Assembly (NCBI RefSeq): GCF_000182925.2
Contig: NC_026505.1
Location: 1,922,001 to 1,986,000, forward strand
Reading direction: 5' to 3'
Source: Neurospora crassa OR74A
Lineage: Eukaryota; Ascomycota; Sordariomycetes; Sordariales; Sordariaceae
Length of the DNA stretch: 64,000 nt
The notes below the pieces were generated by a model that saw only the letters and a list, made by a program, of their open reading frames with translations, ran no database searches and was not told the origin of the DNA. Each line of letters starts with the position of its first letter. Positions within the stretch are counted from its first letter, which is position 1. The translations under genes and the position numbers were made by a program. Below, one piece after another: positions 1 through 11,679 of the stretch.

Positions 1-1
1 C

Positions 2-1630
2 CAAGACAAGAACTTCCCAGCTGTTAACTTTCACTCATACGTATCGAGTGAGAAGGGACTTCTATATCCAGGTGCTCTTCCGGTCTCGCCCATTGGTAAG
101 GTTAACTGGTTTGTGGATGTTCAAGCGGACCACGGCTCGGTCGCACGCCAGGTCGCCCAAGATGCCATTACTCTTCTGAAGAATGATGATAATTTCCTGC
201 CCCTTTCTACCAAGTCATCCCTCAGGATCTTCGGCTCTGATGCTCGGGTTGACCCTGATGGCCCAAATGCTTGCGGAAACCGCGCCTGCAACAAGGGCAC
301 TCTGGGAATGGGCTGGGGCTCCGGCGTTGCGAACTACCCCTATTTTGATGACCCCATCACTGCCATCAAGAAGCGGGTCGAAAATGTCAAGCTCTACGAC
401 AGCGATGACTTCCCCCACACACTCACTCCCTCGCCCACTGATGACGACATTGCAATTGTCTTTATCAACTCCGCCGCGGGCGAAAACTCGCTCACCGTTG
501 AAGGCAACCATGGTGATCGCGACAATGACAAGTTCTCCGCTTGGCACAATGGAGATAATCTCGTCCAGAAGGCCGCGGAGAACTACAAAAACGTCATAGT
601 CGTTGTCCACACAGTCGGCCCCCTTATACTCGAGCCCTGGATTGACCTGCCCTCCGTGAAGGCCGTCCTCTTCGCCCACCTCCCCGGCCAAGAAGCCGGC
701 GAGTCGCTCGCCAACGTTCTCTTCGGCGACGTCTCACCCTCCGGCCACCTCCCCTACTCCATCACCAAGAAGGAGAACGACCTCCCTGACAGTGTAACCA
801 AGCTCGTCAAGGAAATCATCGGCCAGCCCCAAGATACCTACAGTGAAGGCCTCTATATCGATTACCGCTGGCTCAATAAGCAAGGCATCAAGCCCCGCTA
901 TGCCTTCGGCCACGGTCTGAGTTACACCACCTTCAACTACACCGACGCTCACATCAAGATCGTCAACGCCCTCTCCTCCGCCCTGCCGCCCGCTCGCCAG
1001 CCCAAGCCCTCCGTCGCCATCCTCTCCACCGAGATACCGCCCGCTTCAGATGCCTATGAGCCCGCCGGCTTCTCCAAGGTCTGGCGCTACATTTACTCCT
1101 GGCTATCCAAGTCCGACGCCGACAAGGCCTATGCCGTCGGTACCTCTTCTTCTTCCAAGTCCGGCTCCCAAACTTACCCCTACCCCGAGGGCTACTCGAG
1201 CGTCCAAAAGCCTGGTGTCCCTGCCGGCGGCGGACAGGGTGGTAACCCGGCCCTCTTTGACACCATCCTCGAGCTGGACGTGACTGTGCAAAACACTGGT
1301 TCTCGACACAAGGGTAAAGCCTCTGTGCAGGCGTATATCCAGTTTCCCACGGACAGCGGGTACGACACGCCTATTATCCAGTTGCGTGACTTTGCCAAGA
1401 CGAAGGAGTTGGGCACCGGGGAGAGCGAGACGGTTACGTTAAGGCTGAGGAGGAAGGATTTGAGCGTGTGGGATACGCAAAAGCAGAATTGGGTGGCTCC
1501 TGGTGCCTTGGGGGCTAATGGGAAGAGTAAGCGGTACATTGTGTGGTTGGGTGAGGGGAGTGATAAGCTTTTCACTAGGTGTTTCAGCGATACTTTGGTT
1601 TGTGAAAGGGGGGTTGAGCCACCTGTTTGA
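2..1630 (+). CDS. Glycoside hydrolase family 3 beta-glucosidase, C-terminal part (5' end outside window)
   Basis: The frame is open from the first bases of the window, so this is the last 542 codons of a longer gene; the catalytic (beta/alpha)8 domain with the nucleophile Asp lies off the left edge. What remains starts in the linker after that domain (motif LYPGALPVSPIG, then VDVQADH..VAR and ITLLKND, typical of fungal GH3). Next comes the GH3 C-terminal alpha/beta sandwich, with AGENSLTVEGNHGDRDN, where the Glu of AGEN fits the acid/base of Aspergillus-type enzymes. After a Ser/Pro-rich insert (about 1000-1240) there is a fibronectin-III-like C-terminal domain (VTVQNTGSRHKGKASVQAY). The family hydrolyses terminal beta-glucosyl residues such as cellobiose and is normally secreted; the signal peptide would be outside the window. 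No intron is seen in this part. The family call is firm; the subgroup and substrate are not resolved. Confidence 0.93.
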   Translation, partial: QDKNFPAVNFHSYVSSEKGLLYPGALPVSPIGKVNWFVDVQADHGSVARQVAQDAITLLKNDDNFLPLSTKSSLRIFGSDARVDPDGPNACGNRACNKGTLGMGWGSGVANYPYFDDPITAIKKRVENVKLYDSDDFPHTLTPSPTDDDIAIVFINSAAGENSLTVEGNHGDRDNDKFSAWHNGDNLVQKAAENYKNVIVVVHTVGPLILEPWIDLPSVKAVLFAHLPGQEAGESLANVLFGDVSPSGHLPYSITKKENDLPDSVTKLVKEIIGQPQDTYSEGLYIDYRWLNKQGIKPRYAFGHGLSYTTFNYTDAHIKIVNALSSALPPARQPKPSVAILSTEIPPASDAYEPAGFSKVWRYIYSWLSKSDADKAYAVGTSSSSKSGSQTYPYPEGYSSVQKPGVPAGGGQGGNPALFDTILELDVTVQNTGSRHKGKASVQAYIQFPTDSGYDTPIIQLRDFAKTKELGTGESETVTLRLRRKDLSVWDTQKQNWVAPGALGANGKSKRYIVWLGEGSDKLFTRCFSDTLVCERGVEPPV

Positions 1631-2112
1631 GAGGAGAGGGTTGTTTAACAACCCCTCAAGCTGGAGAGGAGACTCCTTGACGCGATTTATTCAATTCAAC
1701 GATCATAGTCCGCAATAGACCCTTAAGTTGCCGACTGAGAGAATGCCATCACAATACAGTATGAGAGCTTCCGTAACAAGAAAGGTATAAAGAGCCGTGG
1801 AATCATAACAGAACAAGCCATGATCCGAAATAGCCCAGGGGATAAAAGCATTGAGTTCATCTCTCCGTCGACATCCCCAACCGACATTTAGTCTGAACAA
1901 CAGTATGTCTGTAATATGCAACGCTGTGATCCCGCAATTATGTAGCCAGCTGGACTTGTCAACCTTCTGGCCAATTAGTTGCCTTCTCAAATAGCCTGAC
2001 TCTACCATATCAGCAAAGACAAGGTTATGAGGGTATAAGGGATGGATGGATGAAAGATAGGACAAGGAGATTGGGAAGAAGACGGGAAAGCCTTTCGGTT
2101 GCAAGGCGTGTC

Positions 2113-2194
2113 TCTTCTTCTTCTTCTTCTTCTTCTTCTTCTTCTTCTTCTTCTTCTTCTTCTTCTTCTTCTTCTTCTTCTTCTTCTTCTTCTT
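2113..2194. repeat. (CTT)n microsatellite, about 82 bp
   Basis: About 27 uninterrupted CTT units lie some 480 bp downstream of the beta-glucosidase stop. The tract creates artefactual poly-Leu and poly-Arg reading frames on the two strands, which are not genes. Confidence 0.97.
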
Positions 2195-2650
2195 GAGCTA
2201 GTCATAGCCTTTCCCCTACAGTCAAGAAGTCTTGTTTCTTGTTACTCCTTTGTTTTGGCGTATCCTCGTAAGCATCATCTCTGACTTGCTTTTTGACCAC
2301 TCTTCCACTTTCCCAGGAGAAGAAAGCTTACTTTCCAGGCTTTCTGCAGACTCTTGGCTTTTTGGACGCTGAGAAGCCGTGCAGCCAAACAACCCAAACC
2401 CCATAGTCATGGCGACCGCGACATTATGGTTGCTGTGACTAACGTGTTTACGGGGATAGACGTGCCGTAGTCTTGGGCAAATTTGTATAGTACGCTATGC
2501 GTGCCAGTTTCGGTGGTCTTTTTTCTTCGTTTATACTTTAGCTAGATCTATTATATGTTCCATACCTGATTGGTGCGCATAGTCAGTTATTCACATTAGA
2601 TAAGAGCGAGTGATTACCTCGAACATGTACCGATACTACATGTCCCTTTC

Positions 2651-2705
2651 TTTTTTTTCAGTTTTTTTTTTTTCAGTTTTTTTTTTTTTTTTTTTTTTTT
2701 TTCAG
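2651..2705. repeat. Three consecutive T runs, each ending in CAG
   Basis: Runs of 8, 12 and 26 T follow one another, each closed by CAG. This looks like a triplicated polypyrimidine tract plus 3' splice-site trinucleotide, or a slippage-expanded homopolymer. Confidence 0.9.
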
Positions 2706-3379
2706 TTGAGCACCTTGTTGGTCACCACCAGGGCTGAGTAAGTGAAGATGCTCATGAGAATCCACTCCGTCTGTCTCCTAGGTATTTCGTTTCTCGTCAC
2801 ACCCGAGATATCTCCCCCATTCAGACTCCAACTCCAACGCCTTCTCCGCATTCTCCTCATTATCTACTATAGATCCCTGGATTCTCCAACACCACCAAAA
2901 TCCAGTCAATCTCCTCTCACCCGAATGTAACCGAACCGAACCCCAACCAACACTGTCGTCAGTCAGGTCAGCCCTCTTCGATTGGAACCGTACATATGTA
3001 AAAAGGTTAGATCAGCCCATGATGCATGTTTTGGGGGGTTGTGGCGTCCACACATCTTTTTTTTTTTTCGCTTCTCTCTCACTTGTCTCACAGCTTGTCT
3101 GTCACGTGTCACTTCGCTCCGTCACGAACGACATAAATGCAGGCATGCAAACGGAAGGAGCACGCAGAGATGCAGAAGGAAGGAACTAACAACGGAAAAA
3201 ACCTTTTCTTTCTTTTTGCAAAAGACGGGACAGGAACGCCCGACTTCTGATGCAAACCTAGAAGCTTTGCAACTTTCTCGGATCTTGCGTAAATATCTGG
3301 AGGGCAAAGACAACAAACAGCCTTTTTGTTTCTTCATTTTACCCTTGTCTGTTGCCTATGTCTCACTTGAGCAGTAAGG

Positions 3380-3401
3380 AAAAAAAAAAAAAAAAAAAAA
3401 A
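3380..3401. repeat. A homopolymer, 22 bp
   Basis: An uninterrupted run of 22 A in non-coding DNA. There is no sign of a target-site duplication or of a retroposed gene body next to it. Confidence 0.95.
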
Positions 3402-6400
3402 CGCTCGCGAGCTGCAGATTATATACAAGCTGGTGCTAAGCTAGTAATTGATGCTATTAAAACTGTTGTAAAAGGCAGGGTGTGATTGATTTTCTACATG
3501 GAAGATGAGTGTGGACGCGAAAAGGTAATGATTATCATTGTCAACACACATCTATTTTGGGTGATGCTTGATGTGTGATTTGTAAGTAAAACTGTCTTGG
3601 TCATGCGGTTGAAGATTTGTGTACAGAGCAGTAGATGAATTGATCGCGCCTTTCGTTCTGGTTTCGTGAGAGTTGAGGTAGGTGGTAGGTATTGACAAAA
3701 GCAAAACATTCTGAGATAATCCGGCAAAGCTTCGTTGGTTTGAAGACTCTTGTCGTCGTTGCTGTTGTCGGACCTCCTATGAGAAAATATGTTAATCTGT
3801 TATATCATGCTGTTACTTCGCGGATTGGCTTCTAACAACAACAATGATGAAGAATTAAAAATAAGTATAGTCCTTATATCAGATCAAGACTCGTCGTCAA
3901 ACTAGGGCTGTAGTATATACCGCGGAACACATTCCCTAGATGATCATCGGTTGCCATCGATGATCCTTCGCGACACCGAATGGATCGTCGGTCGTATACT
4001 GTGCAGGTGATATTTCATCTCGATGTCTTGTCACTCTCTATGTGATGTCAATGCTGTACTGTCTCGTTTCGCCGGCTGGTCACGAAGTCAAAGCCCCCCT
4101 ACTATGTGCCTGTCCTTCCGTAATATTTTCGCGACATCTTCAATTCTGGAGGTCCAGCCTGCAATTGCTTAGTCTCTTTCAAGCTTCCGATTTGTCCGTT
4201 TGTTCGTTCGTTGTTAGGCCAAGATTCTCAGGGTCTATAGGTGCGAACTCCCTGCCACTCCTGCTTACCATTTCTATATGGTGCAGTACTGTCTCACCAA
4301 GCTATCTAATTCTAAGGGATCCCGATGATGTAAGTTACCTTCCTTCACTCGTTTGTTCGCTCTCGACTTGAGCGAGTCCCTTGAATGACTTGCGAAGTAG
4401 TTACTGCGTATCTCCAAGTCGATAGTCATCTCTCCAACGGGTGGTGTACAATATAGTGTACATACCTTCTGCCCGGTGCCCCTCGCACAAACAATGCCAC
4501 TCTTGGCAATAGGCAAATGGTGTAAGCCAAGCTAAGCCTATCCGTGGTTGTCGGTCATTCAGTCATATTGTCCGTTAGTCAATGTCCTTCAAGGTGGATT
4601 CCCGTCAGTTTCGGTCGAGCTTCGATCGAATCCAACGCAGGCAGACCCAGTCCGGATCGCACACCGTATAAATGTATAGCACAACACAACACTTACGCCA
4701 ACCGGCGTTCTTTGCACCACCTGCTAACAGAGGAGAATACCATGCGGGAAAGTGTCCCCATATTCCCCGTATCACCCGTGTCTCGTGATCCTATCCGTAC
4801 TCTCATTTTGTGGGCGTCCAGTATATACAGATCCTAGGGACAGGGCCCTGGGTAGCTAGTTTTGGTCCAGGTCCGGCCAGGCCCATCATCAGGGCCGGGA
4901 AGGGACAGGTTATATGGAGCTGAAAATGGGTTGTTCATATTATGTCATGAGAAGCAGGGAGGAGGGATGAACCTGACTCGCCTGTTCTGTTCCTGGAGCA
5001 TCTGACTCTGGGGAGGGAGTACAACTTGAGACGGAGATGACGCCGAACCGAGACGGTATGAATGTCTGGGCAGGATGACGGCGTACGCAGTAGATAGAGA
5101 GAACCAGGGCCTGACACAGGCACACAGGGTCAGCCGGTCGCCGGTGAGCTGTGGGCGGACTGAACGGCTGGAGGCGGGGAGGCTGGAACTGGGGATTACT
5201 ACCGAGGCTGCCAAGCTGGAGATTTGATTGGGGAAGCTTGAGGAAAACGGTGAAGAAGAAGAAGACCACCGAAGAAAGTGGGCTTGAGGCTCTGAACGGT
5301 GCAGTGATGGTGATGAAGAATGATCTGTTGGTGTTTGGCACTGTGGCATCAGCGTCCCCTGCGGGGCAGGTCCAGAAGCAGCAGAATGGAAAGCTTGGCT
5401 TTTGCGGAGGAATGTGGGGTTGGCCGCCACTGGAAGCGGGGGAGGCAGGGAGGAGAAGAAAAAGATCGGTGATCGTTTTTTTTTTTCTCTCTCCAATTTT
5501 TTGCATCCCTACAGCTTCTTTAATTTCCTTGTCGTTCGCTTGCCCGTGGATAATGGCACTTGCTTGCAAAAGCCCTTGGCTACCGACTGGTACATCCAGG
5601 CGAGCCGGGCTTCACCGCTCTTGGCATCAATGGGGAAGTCCCTTGAAGAAAAAGATTGAAAAAAAAAATGCGTGGTCGTGATGTTCGCTCATTTATCGAT
5701 CGTGGGTTCTGGCCATAATCTTGTGAATGATGACCATTCCACACAGTTAATGCCTTGCTTCGAACTTGACTGCATCAAGACTGACCGACCCCTTCTTCCA
5801 TGTACCGGATTTTTTTAATATTTGTTTTGTTTGTTTACTTTGTGATAACGAGACTCAGGGGTAACAAGAGCAAGAGCACAAAACAAAACAAAGCTCAAAG
5901 ACACAAAACGAGCGACTCCAGAAAACCACATCATCAACCAGCAACCGTTTCAGATACAATCCCAAATCCACAATGTTCAGGAGATGTGGGTAAGCATTTC
6001 CGAGTTGTGGATTGGTTGATTGCTGCCCAGTGTTGTGCTGTAAAAGTGGCTTTCGGAAAACGGGGTCCGCTGCCGCCGCTAAAGACGGAAGGTAACAGTG
6101 GCGATGACAGTGAAGACGGCGATGCATACACTTTCACCGTTTCTCGTTAGGCTCGCCCCTAAGCAACTGACTCAAAGCCGAAGCTAATCCCAGTTTGCGA
6201 TGATGATCGTCGGGATCTGTGCGCTCACTGGTTGTTGTCTCTCCTTTCGCTGTCCCGATGATGATGATAAGGCTGCCGTCGTGGTGGTCGACCATCACGA
6301 AACTTGAAAACGAAGTGGATGAGCCCCAGATGTGTCAAGTTGGTGACGCTTCACACAATCATATGAGGTGCTGGATTCCCCAGGTTCCGCTTCACTTCTG

Positions 6401-8535
6401 ATCTTAGCGTCCGATCGTTGTCTCGAGCTTCGTGCAGCGGTATTGCATATTAACATGGTCGTTGTCGTCGTTTGTGATATTCTTGTTATTCCCGATAAGT
6501 GGCTGAGGTCTGGACTGAAATCCCAAGAAGGCTTTTGCTCGTATGTCCTTCGTAGTTTCGGCAATATGTCATCCGTACCACCTATAAAACAGTGTGCGTT
6601 ACGTGCCCTCAGTCAATCAGAACACCGCCCCGGCCGGACCCCAGAAGCCGCTGCGGAGAAGTCCCGCTCCGGCCTAGGGGAACCACACACAAAAGCGGCA
6701 TCGCATCGCGCTTCGCTGCTTCGGTCAAACGGCCGACCTGTCACTGGCCCATTGTTCGCTTGCCAATAGAGGAGAACCAGTTTTGGTTGACCATGGCGAA
6801 TGCCATCATTGGTGCCCTACCTCTCGAACAACTGCTGCCACCGTTTACTTTGAGGTACAGTACAAGGATTTGGGGTCGAAGAGGAGAGGGTTATGTGTGT
6901 AGACTGTAGAGAAACGGAACGGTGAAAATGTCTCCCCAGTTTTTTCTGCCAGAATACAAACAGTACTTCGGCTTCGGGTACCTCGCTGCCCTCGCATTAC
7001 ATGCAAGGCATCAAAGCCAAAGAAACCTCGAAGTAAAAAAAAAAGGGGGGCTGGCTGGCGGATGGAGTGGGAGTTTTTCTTGATGCCCATAATGTCCGTC
7101 TGGAAGATATCGAAGGGCTTCATTGAACTTCCTAAAAAGTCCGTCTGACCCTTGACAGGAGAAACGAATTCCGAAGCTTGTGATCCAAAGCCACAAAGCA
7201 TTGACATGTGCAGAGGACCAGTAACGGAGTTATCACCCCAAAGGCCCAGACTGAGGTCAAGGGTTTGTGGTATCGTACCTTGCTGCCTTCCCTCTTCTGT
7301 CACAGATTTTCTTCAACGATGGCCAGCCTGGGGTAGCGATGGGGCATCATGGGTGGGTTCGTGGGTTGCAAGGTTTGTTCCAAACTGTTAAGAAAAAGGT
7401 GGGCAGTTGGGCACATGACCGTAACAATTCCCACCGAACATTTCGCAAACCGCACGACGGCCTAGGGTGTGTCGACTTTTTGCTCAAGCAATCCCTGACT
7501 CGTGGACTCGACCGTACCTTTCGGCTTGCTACTTTGCACGTGTGAGCAGCAAATCTAAGCCCGTTTTGGCTGCCATAACATCCACACAAAGTGTCGTGAT
7601 TGGCTCCTCCACACTCATCTTTCCTCGATCATCTTGGAAAAAAAAGGCGACCAAGAAGACGCCATTTCATTATTCTCTCGCTGATTGACTCGAGTCTCGA
7701 GCAAATTTACGTGACTGTGGAGGAGTTCATGTAGTCAAGGCTTTGTGTATGGAGTTGGAAGAAGCGGAGAGGTCAGAAAATAATTTCTGGACTGCAGAAA
7801 GTTGGGTTCGATCGTGTACGCAGGCTCCAAGATCTCACCGTTTCGAGGCATGGCCAGCGAGGGGTTACCCAATCAAGACCAGGCTCGGAGCAATGGGCGG
7901 ATCGATTGAAGATTCATTCCACTTTGCACCAGCCCCAGACGGGGTTGGAGGAGGGCCATGACAATTGACGAGGGGCTCGACGAGGGTTAGAAGAGGGACA
8001 GGACGATGAGACGGGTACGGTGGGCTTTTGTACTGTACCTAAAGCTCGTGATAGACATGTGAGCCACTCCCGTTCCTGTACGCTGCTGTAGCGTAGCTCT
8101 GGGCGTTTACCGGGATACCTATTGGTGGGGCAACCATTTTGCCTTGAGATACGATCTTAGTTTTTACGTGTCGATTACCTCGGAATGATTATTGTTTTCT
8201 CTTCATTTTTTTCGAGTTTTTCCAAGGTCAGCGTCGGCATCTTTATTTCTGGACTCTGTCTCTGTTGCGGAAGTGGTAGCTTAGCAAATGGACAGCGGTT
8301 CCCGTTGTCACGACTCGTCACGCTTCTTGTTAAGCGGCTGGGTTTGACCATCGAGCCTCATCCAGCTTTCCAGAAAGCAGCTCCCAATACCCGGATCCAT
8401 ACCTCGATGGATTGACATGGGGGCCCATTCTTGGGTCTCTAGTGTCTCCTCCAATGCCCCATACGTACGAGGATATGGGATCTTAACTGTGCGAGATGTG
8501 CATGTACCAAGTACACCGTCCGCTCAAAGGAACAA

Positions 8536-8542
8536 TATAAAA
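8536..8542 (+). promoter_or_regulatory. Possible TATA element of the Zn2Cys6 regulator gene
   Basis: TATAAAA lies about 300 bp before the predicted start codon and is followed by a C/T-rich stretch like that near many fungal transcription starts. Only position and sequence support it. Confidence 0.3.
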
Positions 8543-8836
8543 CATCCTCTCCCCCCACCTCCTAATCCAGGTGCTCTTGGATAAATTCGTCCAGGTGAAC
8601 GTCGACGTGGATCTAGGTGAATAGACAGCAAACTTAAAGTAACGACTTACCAACATTCATCGAGACATAACCTAGTCGGAAACCGAACCCTATTACCATC
8701 ATCACTGTTACCAGCAACATCAACAGACACCACGGCTTCCGGAGTTGTCATAATCTCACCAACGAATAACTCACCCATTTTGTCAGCTCTGTCTTGATAC
8801 TTGAACGTCCGAAGCATCAAACTCACCCTCTCCAAA

Positions 8837-11679
8837 ATGTCTGATTCCGGGGAAGGATCACAGTGCACTCCCTCGCCGAGCCCATCGACGGAAAACGAGT
8901 CAACAGGACCAGTATGTACATCGCCATGTGAAGAGAAACCGAGTTCTCTCGCAAGGATCGAAGCCGCGACCCCTTCCAAGAAGCGACCATCAAAAGCCCT
9001 TCCCGCAGATAGCCAGAACCCCAGGCCAGCAAAAAGACGTGCGGCTCGGGCCTGTTTGACATGTCGGAACCGTAAAGTACGCTGCAACGTTGTCGAGGGC
9101 GGTCTGCCTTGTAACAACTGCAAGTGGGACCGGGTCGAATGTGTGGTTATGGAGAGTCGGCGTCGCAAGTGAGTGCCTCGGCATCCATGCCTCCCCAATC
9201 TTCAGGACCAAGTAACCCGAGCAGTGGCTAACGCCATTGCCTTTTCCCTCTGTGTAGGAAGAACATGTTGGCCGGACAAGCAGTTCCCAATGGAGTTGCG
9301 GCTGTCGGCGGTGAATTTGGCGCCAGGACTCTCGGTCATCAGCCGATCCTCTCTAGTCAGCAGCTTGCTGCCCATGCCAATGCCTCGCTCATGGCTGGTT
9401 TCCAGATGATGAATGGAGCTGGACTCCCTCTATCCATGGGAAATGCCCTGATGCAGCCTCTCTGTAAGCCATCAGTCTATCCCGAATATTCCGATTGTGA
9501 AGAAGCCTTTGTCTGACTGAATCACGTCGTAACAGACGCCCAAGCGACACAAACTCAAGGACTTTGGAATAACCCAAGTATTCCCGAAACTAGCGCGCGT
9601 CTTTGGCAAAACCCACAGCTGATGACGACCATGCCCGGAAACCTCACCAACCCTTCCGCGACGGCTGTGAACCCACGACCAACACCTATCTCGGTTTCAA
9701 CCCCCCCATCACAACCTTTCCTGCAACCAAACCTCCAACCGAAACCCAACCGGACCGTCTCCCCGAATCTCCCGAATTTCTTCAAGCCTCTCCCGCCCAA
9801 GGACGCAGTCGATGTGCAGTATATGATGGCCAAGGGGGCCTTTACGATTCCGACGCCTGAGGTGCAAAATGCCATGCTCAAGGCTTATATTGAATATGTT
9901 CATCCGTACATGCCACTCCTCGAACTGCGTCAGTTCCTTACCGCCATTCACTCCAACGGGCAATCGGGCCAAATAAGCCTGGTCCTCTACCAAGCCGTTA
10001 TGTTTGCAGGGTCCAACTTTGTGGCCCAGAAGTATCTGGACGCGGCCGGGCTAGGGAGCCGTAGGAACGCTCGGAAGGAGCTGTTCATGAGAACTCGGGT
10101 TCTGTATGATTGCGATGTCGAAAAGGACCGTCTCGATCTGGTTCAGGCTCTTCTTCTCATGACCTACTGGTACGAAACTCCAGAGGATCAAAAAGATACT
10201 TGGCACTGGATCGGAGTTGCGATTTCATTGGGACTCACCATTGGCATCCACCGCAATCCGGCGAACTTGGCTATGCCGCCTGCGCAAAAGAAATTGTGGA
10301 AACGGATCTGGTGGTGCTGTTTCATGCGCGACCGCCTCATTGCGCTGGGAATGCGCCGACCGACCCGGATCAAGGACGAAGACTTTGACGTGCCCATGCT
10401 GGAGGAATCTGATTTTGAGATTGTGGAGCTTCCGGCCGATAACCAACTGCTTGGCCCCAACTGCGCTGTTGTCAGAAACGTCGCCACACAGCGACAGCTT
10501 GCCCGGTTATGTATCCAGAAAGCGCGCATCTGCGTTGCCATCAGCCACATGATTAAGACCCAGTACACGGTTCTCAATCACGATGGTGGTCTCCCAGCCG
10601 GTCAAACAACGTCCGGAACCACCATGCTGTTCCCGAACAAAAGCCTGAACAACATCCAGGAAGTCCAGAAGGTTGATCAGATGTTGGAGAGCTGGCGTTT
10701 ACAGTTGCCTGAGGACTGCCAATACAGACCACTCCTGACTGAGGCCCTCGCGGAGGAGGACCAACCAGTGGCTGTTCACCGTACTCTCCTTCACATGGTC
10801 TACCACACGACTGTCTCGGCGCTGCACAGGCCGCACTACTTGACCATGGAGCAGGCCGCTACGCAACCCGCTCAGACTAGCTTGATTGCCCAGCAGGCTC
10901 GGAGCAAAGTGCACCACGCGGCCACCATGGTGACGAGAATGGCAGAAGATCTTTTGCGCCATGGACTGGCTAAATATCTGCCCACCACAGCTGTCACGGT
11001 AACACTGCCAGCCATGACAGTTCACCTGCTCCATAGCCGGTCGCCGGATCCCGAGCTCAGTCAACAAGCACGCCGCGACTTTGAGGTGTGCGCAAAGCTG
11101 CTTCTCCAGCTACGCGGCATGTACGCAGCGGCCGAGTTCGCACACGGGTTCTTGATGGGAGTAGAGGCTCGTCACAAGGCCACCGCTGTCAGCCCTCAGG
11201 GTCCTCAGGCAGCTCCGGTAAGCCTTGGACATCAGGTTCACCTAGGACCGCAGAAGGAGCCAACGCCACCACCTGAGACCACCTCATTTTCCCCATCGAC
11301 CAACACCACCTTCTATCGTCCTCCCCAAGCAGATGCCATGGTATCGGGGGTAGGGCATGGACCAGGTGCTTTGGTCCTGGTGAACGTGGACAGTGGCGGC
11401 AGCACGCCGCCGCAAACTGACGTTGAGGACATGTCATCGGCAGGCTTGACCCCTCCGGTAGATACGACCGCGTATGAGGAGGTTCAGACCACCGCCATGG
11501 AGTGTGACACCAACGGCGCCATGGCCAATTATTTCGACGATGCTTTTGGCAGCATTCTCGATCCTGAAGCCGTAGAAGGCGATTTTATGGAAGCGTTTAC
11601 CATGAGCCACGAGAACGACGACGAGTGGATGTTTGATGGACCGTGCAACAGCAATGTTGTCCCCGCGGCTGTTTGCTAA
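8837..11679 (+). CDS. Zn2Cys6 fungal transcription factor, cutinase-factor/Far-like
   Basis: Three exons: 8837-9168, 9258-9463 and 9536-11679, giving 893 aa. Both introns have GT/AG ends with plausible branch sites (GCTAAC; CTGAATC), and the joins restore frame (RRRKKNML; MQPLYAQAT). The start follows AAA (tccaaaATG), a good fungal context. Residues 73-102 form the binuclear zinc cluster, with Cys at 73, 76, 83, 92, 95 and 102 (C-x2-C-x6-C-x8-C-x2-C-x6-C) and a basic KKRP/KRR stretch just before it. Residues about 288-475 match the fungal-specific transcription factor domain, including WHWIGVAISLGLTIGIHRNP and RIWWCCFMRDRLIALGMRRP. The run after the sixth Cys (VECVVMESRRRK) resembles CTF1 and FarA/FarB regulators, which respond to fatty acids or cutin. 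That subgroup is inferred, and the target genes are unknown. It is a nuclear DNA-binding regulator. Confidence 0.9.

Larger units (their letters stand above)
1631..8836. other. Long non-coding stretch between beta-glucosidase and transcription factor gene
   Basis: No reading frame here has family motifs, sustained codon bias or a plausible exon chain. Its contents are a (CTT)n tract, a cluster of T runs, a 22-A run and scattered low-complexity DNA, listed separately. The last few hundred bases are presumably promoter and leader of the downstream regulator, since fungal transcription factor genes often have long upstream regions. A non-coding RNA cannot be excluded from sequence alone. Confidence 0.6.

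Noticed and set aside
2002-2284. Poly-Arg and poly-Leu reading frames of 61-67 codons
   Set aside because: They are produced entirely by the (CTT)n microsatellite read on the two strands.
3380-3401. A run as the tail of a retroposed sequence
   Set aside because: No gene-like body precedes it and no flanking direct repeats are visible.
4940-5681. Overlapping frames of 176-209 codons on both strands
   Set aside because: They overlap each other antisense, have no recognisable motif, are low-complexity Ser/Pro or Lys-rich, and no splice chain extends them.
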